From NCBI GenBank assembly GCA_020736575.1, contig JAGPYM010000021.1:310001-374000 (forward strand): a DNA stretch of 64,000 nt, in the 5' to 3' direction. The DNA comes from Thelonectria olida (taxonomy: Eukaryota; Ascomycota; Sordariomycetes; Hypocreales; Nectriaceae). The translations under genes and the position numbers were made by a program. The notes below the pieces were generated by a model. That model had not been told where the DNA came from. It was given only the letters and a program-made list of their open reading frames with translations, and did not search any database. Below are positions 1-11,402 of this stretch, one piece after another (position 1 is the first letter of the stretch; each line of letters starts with the position of its first letter).

Positions 1-2
1 TC

Positions 3-1673
3 GCCAAGATCTCAGCGTCAACCTTGGTCGTCTTTATCGTCTCTACCTTTGGTGAGGGTGACCCTAGCGACAACGCTCAGGACTTCATCTTCTGGCTGCG
101 CGATAGCAAGACCAGAGCGTCCATGAAGCAGCTGAAGTTTGCTGCTTTTGGATGTGGCAACTCCAACTACAGATACTACAACAAGACTGTCGACGAAGTG
201 ACGATGGCAATGGAGAAGTTTGGCGCAACGAAGCTTCTCCCCACTGGGAAGGGAAACGAAGCGACTCGAACCACAGAGGAAGACTTCATGGAGTGGAAAG
301 AGTCTCTCTTTGCTACTTTGGTATCTCAGCTTGGTCTTTCCGAAGTAGAGCGTGGATATGAGCCTCTCGTCGATGTTGTTGAAGACGCGTCATTGCCTGC
401 TGACCAGCTTCAACTTGGCCCTCCATTCAACAAAGCTCCCAAGAAGCTGGCAAAGGGTTTGGACATTGTCTCGGTCCCCGTCGTCTCAGACAGAGTTCTC
501 ACAAACTATCCGACGCAAGACCGCTCATGCATCGAAGTGACGGTTGATTTGACCGAACATGCTCAGGTCAAGTACAAGACTGGCGACCACATTGCCGTGT
601 GGCCCGAGAACTCCAGCGCCGAAGTGAACCGTCTCCTCGCCATCGTGGGCGTCGAGCAAAAGCGTGACACGCCTATCCGCATCAACCAAAAGTCAGACTA
701 CGACGAGGTCAAGGTGCCTGCTCTGACTACTGTCGATGCGCTATTCCGATTCTACCTGGAGATTTGCAGCCCAATTCCCCGCGAGACCATCCTCGCTTTG
801 GCTACCATGGCTCCATCAGCAAGTATCAAGGCAGCCCTCGAACAGATCAGTCACGACAGACAGACATACGCTCTCTTCCTGCAGAACAACTACCTCACTC
901 TGGCTCGGCTGTTGGAGTACACCCTCACCATCGACGCCTCGGCTTCCTGGACTTCCCTGCCTCTATCCTTCGTTATCGATACTCTACCAACAATGCAGCC
1001 TCGTCTCTACTCCATCGCCAGCTCTCGCATCACATCTCCCCGTCACGTCGCCCTTACTGTCTCAGTCAAACCATCTGAACTTCCTGGTAGTCCCAGCACT
1101 TTGATCCCAGGCCTCTCGAGCACATATCTCTCTACCAAGAAGCACGCCGAAGCGGACAGACTGTTCGTGCAGATCAAGGCTTCCAAGTTCAAGCTCCCCG
1201 TCAACGTTACCATTCCCCTAGTCATGGTTGCTGCAGGAACCGGAATCGCTCCCTTCCGTGCCTTCTTACAAGAACGCGGCCGTCTCAGCTCCGTGGGTCG
1301 GGAAGTTGGGCCGATGATTTTGTTCTTCGGATGCCAGAACGAGGTCGATAACCTGTACAAAGAAGAGCTGGGCGAGCTCATTGCAGGACCGTTAGCCGGA
1401 AAACTCGAGGTTGTCACCGCTTTCTCTCGGGCCAACAAGAAGAAGGTGTATGTTCAGGATATGGTTCAAAAACGACGACAGGATATCGTCCGACTGCTCA
1501 AAGACGAGGACGCAGCCTTTTATATCTGTGGTGCTGCGACAATGGCCAAGGGAGTTAGCCAGGTTTTGACTGAGGCAACTATGGAGATCAATGGATGGCC
1601 TGAGTCTAGGGCTAATGATTGGATGGTGGGTAGGAAGAAGGATAATCGGTGGTTCGAAGACGTCTGGAGTTAG
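3..1673 (+). CDS. NADPH-cytochrome P450 reductase, 3' part (5' end outside window)
   Basis: Diflavin reductase that passes electrons from NADPH through FAD and FMN to microsomal P450s. The frame is open from base 3, so the start and the N-terminal membrane anchor lie off the left edge; about 556 residues are visible of a usual ~690-700. In order: end of the FMN flavodoxin domain (STFGEGDPSDNAQDF near residue 14, FGCGNSNYRYYN near 45), FAD-binding ferredoxin-reductase domain with RLYSIASS near 335, NADPH-binding AAGTGIAPFRAFLQER near 410, FYICGAATMAKGV, and a C-terminus ending in DVWS with the terminal aromatic residue of the family. No intron is needed in the visible part. A CYP505-type P450-reductase fusion cannot be excluded because the N-terminus is missing, but the DVWS end fits stand-alone reductases better. 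It could be a housekeeping or an accessory paralogue. Confidence 0.93.
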   Translation, partial: AKISASTLVVFIVSTFGEGDPSDNAQDFIFWLRDSKTRASMKQLKFAAFGCGNSNYRYYNKTVDEVTMAMEKFGATKLLPTGKGNEATRTTEEDFMEWKESLFATLVSQLGLSEVERGYEPLVDVVEDASLPADQLQLGPPFNKAPKKLAKGLDIVSVPVVSDRVLTNYPTQDRSCIEVTVDLTEHAQVKYKTGDHIAVWPENSSAEVNRLLAIVGVEQKRDTPIRINQKSDYDEVKVPALTTVDALFRFYLEICSPIPRETILALATMAPSASIKAALEQISHDRQTYALFLQNNYLTLARLLEYTLTIDASASWTSLPLSFVIDTLPTMQPRLYSIASSRITSPRHVALTVSVKPSELPGSPSTLIPGLSSTYLSTKKHAEADRLFVQIKASKFKLPVNVTIPLVMVAAGTGIAPFRAFLQERGRLSSVGREVGPMILFFGCQNEVDNLYKEELGELIAGPLAGKLEVVTAFSRANKKKVYVQDMVQKRRQDIVRLLKDEDAAFYICGAATMAKGVSQVLTEATMEINGWPESRANDWMVGRKKDNRWFEDVWS

Positions 1674-1873
1674 TTCAGTCGTATCAAGTGTAAGGCTGCA
1701 AGGCCAAATTTGGATAAAAAGATCATCGAATAAAGGCTTAAATGGACTTTCATTGCATGGCATTTCTCATAAATACATCACAAGGTACAAACGATATTAC
1801 GCGGCTCTCCTTGCCTCTCTCCAAATGTTCCCAACGTCGACATCATGACAAGTACTTTAGTTCAATATATGGA

Positions 1874-2716
1874 TTAGGTGTGGTTTTCGTAGAGAGGTGG
1901 CATCACGGTAAGATCATATGCCTCGTCAGGTGTCTTCCTCGCGAGATCGGACGCGCGTTTGCGGAGAGAAGCAAAGAAGAGGACACCGAAGCTGACTCCA
2001 ATGCCAACGCCAAGTCTCCGCCTATCGTATCTTATCTTCCTGTCGAGAGCTCTCTGGGTGTCCAAGTATGTTGTGATGTCGTTCGAAAAGACCATGAAGG
2101 GGTCAGATGTGTCGGATTCCGTGTCGCCGTTTCGATGCCGGGAGATCTCCGAACAACTCCGACTGAAGCTCACGTTGGCCTGGATGCTCGCGGAATCGAG
2201 CTTCGATATCCTGCTGGGATTGGCGGCCATCTTTTGAAAGTTTACAACGATACCACTCTCGCCATCGCGAAGAGATGCATACCCGTTGTTAGCAGTTGCG
2301 GTTCCTTAGTAAATCGACCATCTTAAGGCTTACTCTTGCTCCAAAGCTCAGAGGGCGATCCCATCCAACCGTCCAAGTGTTCCCATTTCCAACTGACGGC
2401 CGTTGAGTAGCCTCGACCGGAATTCTGCCAGGTCAGGGTGTAGTCGTGACCCTAAAGGACTGGAGCTGGGTTATATGGACATTGTTCGAGTCTTCAGAGC
2501 GCGGGTTTCCAACACGGCGCATTCGGGGAAGTCGCAGTTGTCGGACTCCAGGGCGCACCATTCGAACGAGTCTACGCAGAGGTCGCTTGAGTCTGCATCC
2601 TCGCAATGTGAGTATTTTCCCTGCCATCGGTACCGACGGCGCCGGCTGTCTGATGCTGAAGGATAGTGAGTTTCGACAGGCTGGGGGCTTGATATATGTG
2701 TCCCGTTCGATATCAC
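1874..2716 (-). CDS. Unidentified single-pass membrane protein, several exons, 5' end unresolved
   Basis: Three minus-strand blocks have good fungal codon use. Block one (about 2716-2516) is Cys-rich, with SSDLCVDSFEWCALESDNC. Block two (about 2451-2334) contains DYTLTWQNSGRGYS and SWKWEHLDGW. Block three (about 2304-1874) contains an ANVSFSRSC motif, then a single membrane segment GVGIGVSFGVLFFASLRK followed by a short basic cytoplasmic tail. The pattern of an outer Cys/Trp-rich part, one helix and a tail suggests a type I surface protein. Block one to two can be joined in phase at 2516/2451, though its donor (GTGTTG) is weak. Block two to three joins in phase only with a 29-nt intron, which is unusually short, so that boundary is doubtful. 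No signal peptide was found. It lies just downstream of the CorA gene on the same strand. I do not recognise the family. Confidence 0.5.
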
Positions 2717-2830
2717 GCTGGAGTCTGCTCTCTGTATTTCTCTTTACGAAACTTTCCCACGGTTGCATCTTTCAGCCTCCTGCCGGTTTTGCCCGCATTC
2801 TTTTCCACCCATGGTTCGATGTTCTACTCG

Positions 2831-5144
2831 TCATGTCAGAGAATCAACAAGAACTTTTAGGTAGGTGTCACGAACCGGATTATACTTGAAAATGAGCCAT
2901 GCAAGGACCGTGAGCCCCATGGTCCCGCCTGAAAATGCCACATACCACCTCCAGTCTGGATTGTTTTCTAGTGAGTTTACGTTCATCCCGAAGAGACTCT
3001 GTTGCATACACACGTTAGTAGGAGAACTTCAGTTATGATATCCAACGACTTATCGCAGAAAATGTCAGAGGTAGAAAGATGAACTATTCCCATTGCCGTC
3101 GTGTTAGACAGTGCAAAACAACGATTGCCCAGACCTCGAAGAGACACTCACCGTAATCCAACTCAGGCGCTTCATGCTCAAGGAAATGGTCGTCGACTTG
3201 TGCGTCTCATGGATAGATGCCCATGCGAATTCCTTCACACGTCAGGATAATAGTCCTCAGTTGTTGAATTTCCCAGCTCATCAATGGACTTACTACTTGT
3301 AAGAGATCTCTCACGGTCTGATCTAGTTTGTCGAGTCTGGCGGTAACGTGATTGTTGAGGTCGTTGATGGCCTGTTCAGTCGTCTTGAGACCAATACTCT
3401 TATTGTACTTTCGACAATACACTCTGGCAAATTTCAGAGCAGCTTCGACTTGGTCGCGTAGGTCGTCTCGCAGCTCAGCCCATTTCTGCGCGTCTTTTGC
3501 AAGGTTCTCCACGAGATCAGGGCTACTGCCTCTCAATATCAACTGAGAAATACGCTAAATCGCATGGAAATGGAATTAGCAATGGCAGCAGGGCACTTGG
3601 ATACTTACTCACCCGTCCAGACATTCGATTGTCCCCTCCACTACAGAGACGCATCCACTTCTTCTCCAGGGCCCCTATGAACTGTGTAAAGAACTCCATG
3701 CCGTCAGCAGGAATGTAGGGACTTCCAAGGGTGCTAAAGTGGTTGAAAGGCCTCCAGTGGGTCTTGCCGTTGATGGTGACAAGCTTTATCTGCCATGCAA
3801 TAAGGCTCCTGCCCCAATCCTCGCTAATATTGCCCATACCGTCCATACCGTCCACACCGTCCATACGATCGAGCCGCCAAGTATCTCTGTCCGGAAGACA
3901 TCCAGTAGGGTCAAAGTAGAATATTGCGTAGAACAAACGAGTTTTGTCAACTTGATCTTGCACCTTCTTTGTCCCCGTGATGAAAGCGCATGAATCTTGG
4001 ATGTTAAAGTCCGGCATATCTGGAATCCACCGAGGGTTCCAATCCTTCGTGTTTTTCCATAGACTATGATGGTCGGTTAACGTTCACCTCGTGGTTTCAA
4101 AGAGGCAACTTACAACAAACGCTTGGAGGGGACTGATGGGATGGTGCTTCGTGCCTCAGAGTGAAACGTAGCCTCATCGACAAAGTTCAACTGCAGCCCA
4201 TCGCTGGCCTGTGACACAACCAGCCAATCTTCCTCGTCCTTATCAAGCGCTTCGAATAAAGCCTGTGCCTGAATGTCTTTGGTACTTGCCGAGCTTCGAA
4301 TAAGCATAGTGATGAGTTGATGTTGCCTTTCGTGAACCGCGAGGCTCAGTGCCGACGCGCCTTCATCGTCCTTCAGGTCGAGATATGGGCCTGGGGTGAT
4401 GAGACGGCTCACTAGATCCCACTTTTCAGCCCGGATGGAGAGAACAAGTGCTGTCTGACCGGAGCCGTCTTGCTTTTCAAGATCATAGCCAGCTTCAATG
4501 AGATTTCGTGCCGCCTCGTCGTTGTCTTCTTGGATGAGGGTATGTAGTGTGGTGCTGTCGTCGTCCGCAACGAGAGCGTTGACCACCTCTTGGTGGTGGT
4601 TTGTCAGAGCCCACCAGAGCGGAGTATGGCCATCGTTGTCTTCATCAACCCAATGTTTGTCTCTGGTCGCATTCTTACCGTCCGCAGCCTCCTGCCAGTG
4701 TTTCATATTGGTGACCAAGTACCACACGATGGTGATATGGCCACGCTCCGCAGCTAACGAAAGCGGCGTCCTCCCTTCGCGATCCTTGACGTACACGCTC
4801 AGCCCATTCGCCACGCGATGAAAGATGTTGTAGTCACCTCTCATGGCGGCGCATGCCATGGCTGTTTGACCTTGACCGTCTTTACCATTTTTATCAACGG
4901 GGGCATTCGTAAGAAGGTTATCTACCGCGGCGAGGGTCCCTCGTTCGACTGCCCACGTAAGCGGTGTTCGGCCGTGACGACCTGGTTTGTCGAGGCTTCC
5001 TTCAGTATCATAAATGAGAGACCGGATGCTGTCCGCAATGTCTTTCCCGCCTTCTATGCGCCTGAATAGATCCTCATATGGCAGAACTTGCTCAACAACC
5101 CGAGGAGGGCCACGATCTCCCTCGGCCCCCTGCTGATCATCCAT
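2831..5144 (-). CDS. Ankyrin-repeat protein with C-terminal CorA-like Mg2+ transporter domain
   Basis: Model: join of 5144-4114, 4063-3613, 3542-3294, 3232-3152, 3083-3054 and 2998-2831, 669 residues, every junction in phase. Residues 1-340 are ankyrin repeats (GRTPLSLAAERGH and GHTPLWWALTNHH type). The middle is a conserved region with PRWIPDMPDF and FYFDPTGCLPDRD. The end has the fungal CorA signature KRLSWITFIFLPLTFSA, then SLFGMNVNSLENN with the GMN selectivity motif, then a second membrane helix VAFSGGTMGLTVLAWLIFKY. CorA channels pass Mg2+ and other divalent ions; ankyrin fusions of unknown role are common in filamentous fungi. Odd point: the intron between the FSA and SLFG exons starts ATAAGT instead of GTAAGT at 3053. 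If it is not spliced, translation stops seven codons later, before the GMN motif, and the gene would be non-functional. Confidence 0.85.
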
Positions 5145-5999
5145 TTGAACGACTGTCGGCGGTGGACTAGTTGTAACCAGGCAACCTGGCTCCAGTTCTG
5201 GAGGTGCTTAGAGGGATTGGTTTGCATAAGCCTATTGCTTTTTCGTGGGAATCTCTTAGTCTTCGCTGCGTGCACTTTGTCGATTGAAAATAAGGTGAGA
5301 GAGAAGGTTGAAATGGCTCAATGCCCCCCCCCCCCAGTTCATTGATTCAGGTTCAGCCGCAACCTGCAGAAGGGCAAAGGATCAGCGTGCTCGCTTGAAA
5401 TATGTATTTCACATCAGTCTTCTACTCAAAACCGACTAGGCATATTCATTTGATTGGCTCTTAAAAATCTAGAAATAAATACGACCAGGTAAGCGCCCTG
5501 CTTACTTGGGGGCCGTAAGGAACCCTGCATCTTGCTTTTGTGAATTCAACCCAACATATGTAATTACTTCGCACGGAAATGCTCGAACAGCTGAAATGAA
5601 AAGAGCGATAATCTCAGTCTCTTTCATTTAGAGTCTCAACATTGTCTAGAGCGCGAGTTGATATCTGCGTCTTTACGCCCTCCATTGTTACTTTTGTCAT
5701 TTTTAAACAACCCTTGGTCTCATCGGGTACCTTAACCATCAGACAGACCCCCTCCTCTCCGTCTCTCTAATTCTCAGGTGGTACCTCTCTTCTTGGCCCC
5801 GACCGCCAAAATGGCCATTGGGGGCGGTCGATCCTCCTGAATCACCTGCCCAGCTAACCCAACCCCCCGGGCATTCTCGCCATTGTGCTCCTGAACCAAC
5901 CCGAATTCAACCATGACGTCTCTGAAGTCCTGGTCGCTGTCCTGTCAGGAGATAGTTGGGCTGGGACATGAGCTCTATTTTTAACAACATTATGGCTAT
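5145..5999. other. Intergenic, poly-C tract
   Basis: About 850 bases between the ankyrin-CorA start and the recognisable end of the broken membrane-protein gene. It holds a run of 12 C at 5324-5335 and pyrimidine-rich stretches near 5700-5780, as often seen in fungal promoters. No supported coding sequence was found. The run of C is a likely site of length polymorphism or assembly error. Confidence 0.5.
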
Positions 6000-7041
6000 T
6001 ACGATAGAACCTTGCATCTCGATGGTGCCGTCGAGATAATTGCTGCAAATGTTGCCGAGCGAGTGATAAGCAGAGACTCGGCAATATGTGTGAAATTTTC
6101 TTGAAGATATCCCAGGATTGCTGGGAAGGATGTTCGGAGGGTGTTCCACCTGATGTAACATTCCCATACTGCTGTGAAGGACATTCTCCCAGCATGGCTA
6201 TTGCACGATAAGCAAAAGGACCTTATGGCACAATGGAACTGAGGTCGAAAGGGGGCAGAGAGCCATCGAACTTCCGAATTTGAAACCCTATCCCATTCGC
6301 AAGCTCTGCACACTTGTATCCAGGTGCAACAAATTCAACGACATAGGAGCAATTCCAGCTTTGCGTGCATATCTCTTGACCAAAGTTCTTTCGGGAAATA
6401 GCCTGTTGGAGATTGACCACTCTGTCAACAGAAAGCGCGGCTTGCCGACTCGGAGCTTCGTAGTAGTCGAAGCTGCGAGGATCTCCAACCTTGTGATCGG
6501 CGAAAACCTGTGTCGCGTTCCAGGTAGAAAGGGACAATACGTGTTGCAAATTGATCCGCGGGCCTTTCCGCCAATTGAACGTTTCTTCATGTGAGAAACC
6601 GAGTGTCCGCGCTTCTGGGCAGAGCCTCGATGACAGAAAGGTCTCAGAAGCAAGGACAGCCATTAATGGGGCCACCCAAATATAAATGGCAAGACACGTT
6701 GCCACCTTGGCCTTTTTAATGGCTCTCCAGTCAAGTAGAGGAGCGGTGATATCATCCGCAGCTGTGAAGATCGAGTCTTCAGGGCCAAGCCGAGCGACTC
6801 TCTGGCGTACGGCAATCCACACTCTTCACCGCCACGCCAGGATGATAGCAGTCCACAAGCTCGATTTAGTGCAGAATGCCAGAATAGTCCCATACCGCAG
6901 CATCAGGGACTGGTTCTTAGCTTCCTGTCCGTTTAGGGACCAGTAGAAACGATGGTGCCGGGCCGCAAATACCCCGATAACGAGGGAGTTCAAGGGATAT
7001 TGACTGTCGAAGACATTGAAGTTGAAAATGTCAGCCCAGTC
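6000..7041 (-). pseudogene. Broken gene for a large multi-pass membrane protein ('formylmethionine deformylase-like' family of Fusarium annotations)
   Basis: From 7041 down, the frame reads like a well-known but functionally uncharacterised fungal membrane-protein family: YPLNSLVIGVFAARHHRFYW, LRYGTILAFCTKSSLW, ADDITAPLLDWRAIKKAKVA, a helix CLAIYIWVAPLMAVLA, FDYYEAPS, then the Cys-containing CTQSWNCSYVVEFVAPGYKC. The frame is interrupted by TGA at 6826-6828, between LAWR and RVWIAVRQ, where relatives continue without a break; CGA-to-TGA is the simplest explanation. It is interrupted again by TAA at 6223-6225. Near 6150 the homology-like reading (GYLQENFTHIAESL) moves to another frame. The C-terminal half expected for the family is absent. 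The family name is a recollection of public annotations and says nothing certain about function. Confidence 0.6.
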
Positions 7042-7391
7042 TGCCTAGCGGCGCCTTTTCAGGTTTTCTAGGTGCATTTATCAGAGAGAGCCCCTGTACT
7101 GCGCGTGTCAATCCGCCAATGCCATTGCTTGTTGGAATTGCACAAACATTGGGGGCCGACCTTGGCATTTGGCCCCGAACTGGCTCCGTATTTATACGTA
7201 CCTAGATACTTTCCATGGTAATGGAAGAGACATGAGGCCCCCACGGGAGAATTATCGTCTTTTCACTTCCGTTTCCCCTTAGCTAACTGTCGCTGATTGG
7301 CAGCCTTCTATAACACTTCGTTTTCCCTGTCCTATCTTTTCTTCAGCTCAGTCACTTTGCATTCCAGAACACGGCGTGAAGCGAGCTGAAC
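7042..7391. promoter_or_regulatory. Divergent intergenic region
   Basis: About 350 bases between the broken minus-strand gene and the plus-strand membrane-protein gene. Pyrimidine-rich stretches near 7255-7350 lie just before the plus-strand start at 7392. No clear TATA box or named site was seen. Confidence 0.35.
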
Positions 7392-8556
7392 ATGGCAGCG
7401 GCCGTTGGAAATAGCAGAAACACTCAGGTCTCACTAGGACAGCGAGCACCAGTCGCACCCATCGCTACATGGACCTGGTATGCGTACGCGCGATATGGTC
7501 TGGGCCTTATCGAGTACACGAGTATCCTTGGGCAGCATAACCGTTGTATCCGGTCCAGAGTCGGGCACGTTTCGATCGGAAACAAATTCAGCCTACTCGC
7601 TCGACCAAGGGACAGGTTCGTCGAGGCTGAAGTCGACGTCATAACCCAATCCTTTCCATATCCTCCTGCCTTCAAAAGATTGCTCACCGAGGAGGATGGT
7701 AGCGATGTGCCCATTCAAGGCCAAACGAGATCCACATTTGCAGGAAGCCAAACCGTGATGAGTGAATTTGGATTTCTCGGACTTTGGGGTGTTCGAGGCA
7801 TCTCGTTTGTTGAGTACAACACCAAAATCCAGCCAGTGTATCTAGTCGTCGGTATATTCTCCCGTGGTAATCCTCATCCCCTTGAGCGGATCGTTTTCGC
7901 CGACAAGCCGGAAAGGCTGTTTAAGGAGCTTTCTTGGGCTATTTTCCGTCTGCGTGGACTGAGCGGGACTTTCTTTTCTCTGAGATATGTGAAAAAGTTT
8001 CGTCTATACCAAGTGAGAACCACCTCCCCAGCTCACGCTCAACTGATCTTGCTCTTCTGTGTTGTTCTAACGAATATCTAATATAGTGTGATGTCGAGAC
8101 CGGAGCTCATGAGCGCATTGAGCTCGATAGCCACGGGGTCGCAGATTTGGAACTTCTCCTCCATACATACAAGAGATGGCATGTTCCCGACTATATAACG
8201 CAAAAATGGGCGAGATGGATCCACGAGACGCTGAATAACGATTCGCTTGACGTCGTCAAGGGGAGCCTCGCACTCGAGATCGTACTTGGCTGGTCAATGA
8301 CAAGAATCGCAATTGTAGTGCTCCTGCCAGTGCTATTAAGCTTAGCCATCGGCCTATGGCTCAACGCGAAAGCCTGGACGGACCTTACAACTATACAAAC
8401 CGCTTGGGGTACTGCATCTTATATTGCGACTGCTGGAGGCTGTAAGTTCTATCTCTCATTGTGAAAGCCTGCATTGTGGAAAACGTTTCCGGAAGCTAAC
8501 TAGTGGCAGTTGTTGCGGCGTTGCTGGGTATTTTGAGTAGTATCTCAGCTAAATGA
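7392..8556 (+). CDS. Uncharacterised fungal membrane protein, two C-terminal helices
   Basis: Exons 7392-8012, 8087-8441 and 8510-8556 give 340 residues. Both introns have good signals (GTGAGA...TAATATAG and GTAAGT...CTAACTAGTGGCAG) and the junctions stay in phase. The N-terminal 250 residues are soluble-looking, with FSLLARPRDRFVEAEVDV and FLGLWGVRGISFVEYNTK. The C-terminus has VKGSLALEIVLGW, a helix ALLVP-type segment IAIVVLLPVLLSLAIGLWL, the motif DLTTIQTAWGTASYI and a second helix FVAALLGILSS. The TIQTAW...ASY core is one I associate with a widespread fungal hypothetical family. It is divergent from the broken membrane-protein gene at 6.0-7.0 kb, a neighbour of the same kind of large fungal membrane family, but no function can be given. 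Confidence 0.75.
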
Positions 8557-9619
8557 TCCTCAAATGATTATTGTGTACGCTATTTCAGCTAAGAGATCCC
8601 TATTCAAGTATGGTTTGCGAATGACAAAGAGCCTTGAAGATTATTAGGAGGCTCATGTCGAATCAAGTCGATAACTCAAGTCGCAAGTATCTTCATAACT
8701 CACCTCCTTTTTGAACCATTGGCGAAGAGGTTCCAATGAAGGTTACTTCGACGATTGCGGTTCAAGACAAACTTGTTTTTCTATACGCATATCGTTGATC
8801 TGGGGCACTTTTATGTAGGAGCTTCCAGGACCAGCCCTTGAACGCTCTGGCTCATCTCATATCCACCTATTCAACTCATTACCACTTGTCTCACAAGGTA
8901 ATGAGGTTACACAACCTGTGCTAGCAACTCGCCCTTGATGGAGCAGACAACTTATACAACCCAGTAACTAATAGAGGCTACGCGACAGCGCCCATTATCT
9001 CAGCACAGGGCCAAAGGTTTTCAGGCTTCGCGACATGGATAATATGTCGGGTATTACGTGCTAAATGAGAGGATACGCGGAACACGCAAACACACGTGGT
9101 ATTAAAAATGGGATTTGTGGGTTCTCCCCTTGTCCGTCCCCTTAATCCTGGTCGATCCCTGCGATAGGGTTGTCGATGGCGTGGGACGAACTCCTAACCT
9201 AGGCAGATACTAATCAAGGCCTGTTCAGCATTTCCTACTACTGCAGCCATGTTCGTGTACGCTGAGAATAGCAACGCCCTATCAGACATGCCATTGTGAT
9301 GGAAGTCCGATGTGAAAGCAACACTGAAAGCCACTCTGTCTTCTCTAGCTCACTCCTTGTGCTCGGCCCCTGGGGCACCGGGTACGCGTACACAACCAAA
9401 TCAACCACACCATTGCAACTTGGCGACGCGGCCTCTCCACATAACACAACCCGCCGACCACCAGTTAGAGATGCGTCATCCCTGCTATAGAGGTAAATTC
9501 TCCCATGGCTAGGGCATGTTCCAGCATGGCAATGACGACGCTCCGAGCGATGCCCCGAGATTTAGTATAAGTCTTCGGGCCATCGGCTGCACCATTCTCG
9601 ACCCTCAACAGCATCGAGC
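8557..9619. other. Intergenic, nothing recognised
   Basis: About 1.06 kb. Short open frames near 9300-9510 overlap one another and show no family resemblance or splice support. No RNA gene or repeat was recognised. Confidence 0.45.
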
Positions 9620-11402
9620 ATGGCCGCTTACAAGACTCTGTGTGTGGCTATCGCCGCCTTGTTCCTCACTTTGCTCCTGATCGTGGGAGCACGCGAGCGG
9701 GCTTCCCCCTTGGTGCCGGCCGGACCTGTGGTAGCTGAGCTCCGGGAGAGTCGGCCGGTAGGGATTTATGACACGCAAACGTACAACTCAGGCGCCTTTG
9801 GCAACAATCCCAATCGGACCTTTCGCAGTTCGAGCATCGTGGCTCCAGAGTTTGGGATCAATATTTGGGATGCGCAGCATCTCGCGGAGACATCTTCACC
9901 ATTCCTATTTCTCACAATGAAGGAACCAGACTCACCTCCATCGCCTTTCATTTTGAACGCAACCGATTTGACCCTCGTATGGGCAGATACATCAACGCAC
10001 CGTGACGCGGCTATGAATTTCCGACCACAAAGCCATCACGGCGAGAAATTTCTGTCATTTTGGGAGGGAACCAATGCCCATGGTCGCGGCAATGGTGTGT
10101 GTGTTCTTTACGACTACTCGTACCAGGAAAGACACCGAATTACGACCCAGCGCCTGGGCGTCGGTGCGGATCTTCACGAGTGCAAGCTCACGAACGACGG
10201 GACGGCGCTGATTACGGCCTACGACCTGGTGGATTACAACCTCACCATGGTCGGGGGCAAGGAGTATGACAAGCTCTTGGAGTGCTACTTTCAGGAGATT
10301 GATCTTGAAACAGGCGAACTGTTGTTTTCTTGGGCGGCGAGTGATTGGTTCTCACCCAGAGACTCCCACGAGGCCTACAGACCAAACTACGACTTTTTCC
10401 ACCTCAACTCTGTTCAAAAGGTTGACAACATTTCTCATATGCCTTTCATGGTGGCTAACCTTGGTGTGCGCAGGACCGCGACGGAAACTATCTTATCTCG
10501 AGTCGACATCTGCATACAATCGCACTGATTGCCGGGAATGACACCGAGACCCCTGGCGAGCCGCTTTGGATCTTGAATGGAAAACGCAACCAATTCCACG
10601 ATATCTCCGGCGGAAATGCTCTCAGCTTTTCCTGGCAACACCATGCACGCTTCCGGAACGACGAGGGCACGATAATCACCATCTTTGACAATCACCACAC
10701 CAGCAACAGCCCTGGGAAAACTGGATGTAAACGTTTCTGCAGCAGGGGGATGGCAGTGCACCTCGATTTTGAGAGCATGACTGTTGAATTGGCCGCCGAA
10801 TACGTCCATCCGCAGAGTGTGCAGAGCGGTTCTATGGGCAGTTTCCAGGCCCTCGATGCTGAGGGTGTGGTCGACGGCAATTTTGTCGCCGGCTGGGGTT
10901 CCAACCCTGGCGTGACCGAGTACACGCAAGACGGCAAATGTGTGATGGATATACAGTTCGGGGCATACTACCCCGGATACAAGTTCGGGAGTACTGTCTC
11001 GAGCTACAGAGCTTATAAGGGCAATTGGATCGGTCTTCCAACGACGAATCCCGCCATTAGTACCAACTGGACCTCTTATGAAGTGTACGTCAGCTGGAAT
11101 GGAGCAACAGAAGTCCGGTCATGGGCAGTGGTGAGTTTTCCTTGGAACATGGCAGAAGCATGCATTCTGACTGTAGTCTGCAGTACGTCGGCGATGAAGC
11201 AAGCAACCACATCGTCACGGTGAGACATCGGGAAACCGTCGCCAAGGATGGATTCGAGACAACAATTCGCGTCCCGCATTACAGTTGGGTCGAGGTGCAG
11301 GGACTCGACGCCAACGGTCAGGTCCTTGGATCCACGGGTATTTGGGACTATGAACTCAACATAGAGGTCGATGTAACGGAAATGGAACTGGGGACTGGCT
11401 GA
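9620..11402 (+). CDS. Arylsulfotransferase (ASST)-like protein, membrane-anchored
   Basis: Exons 9620-10420, 10474-11130 and 11184-11402, 558 residues, all in phase. Residues 7-24 (VAIAALFLTLLLIVGA region) form a signal anchor, so the catalytic part is probably extracytosolic or vacuolar. It has the fungal ASST repeat pattern: FLFLTMKEPDSPPSPFIL, LVWADTS, GEKFLSFWEG, GVGADLHECKLTNDGTALIT, FQEIDLETGELLFSW, then FFHLNSVQK/DRDGNYLISSRH across intron 1, and LSFSWQHHARF before IITIFDNHHT. ASST enzymes in bacteria move sulfuryl groups between phenols. Fungal members are numerous and mostly untested, so the activity is inferred from family only. Several N-glycosylation sequons (NRT, NAT, NLT) fit a secretory route. 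Intron 1 has a weak GTTGAC donor, chosen because it restores the SVQKDRDGNY reading. Confidence 0.85.

Noticed and set aside
1742..2326. 194-residue plus-strand frame
   Set aside because: Antisense to the minus-strand membrane protein, which has better codon use and a clear helix.
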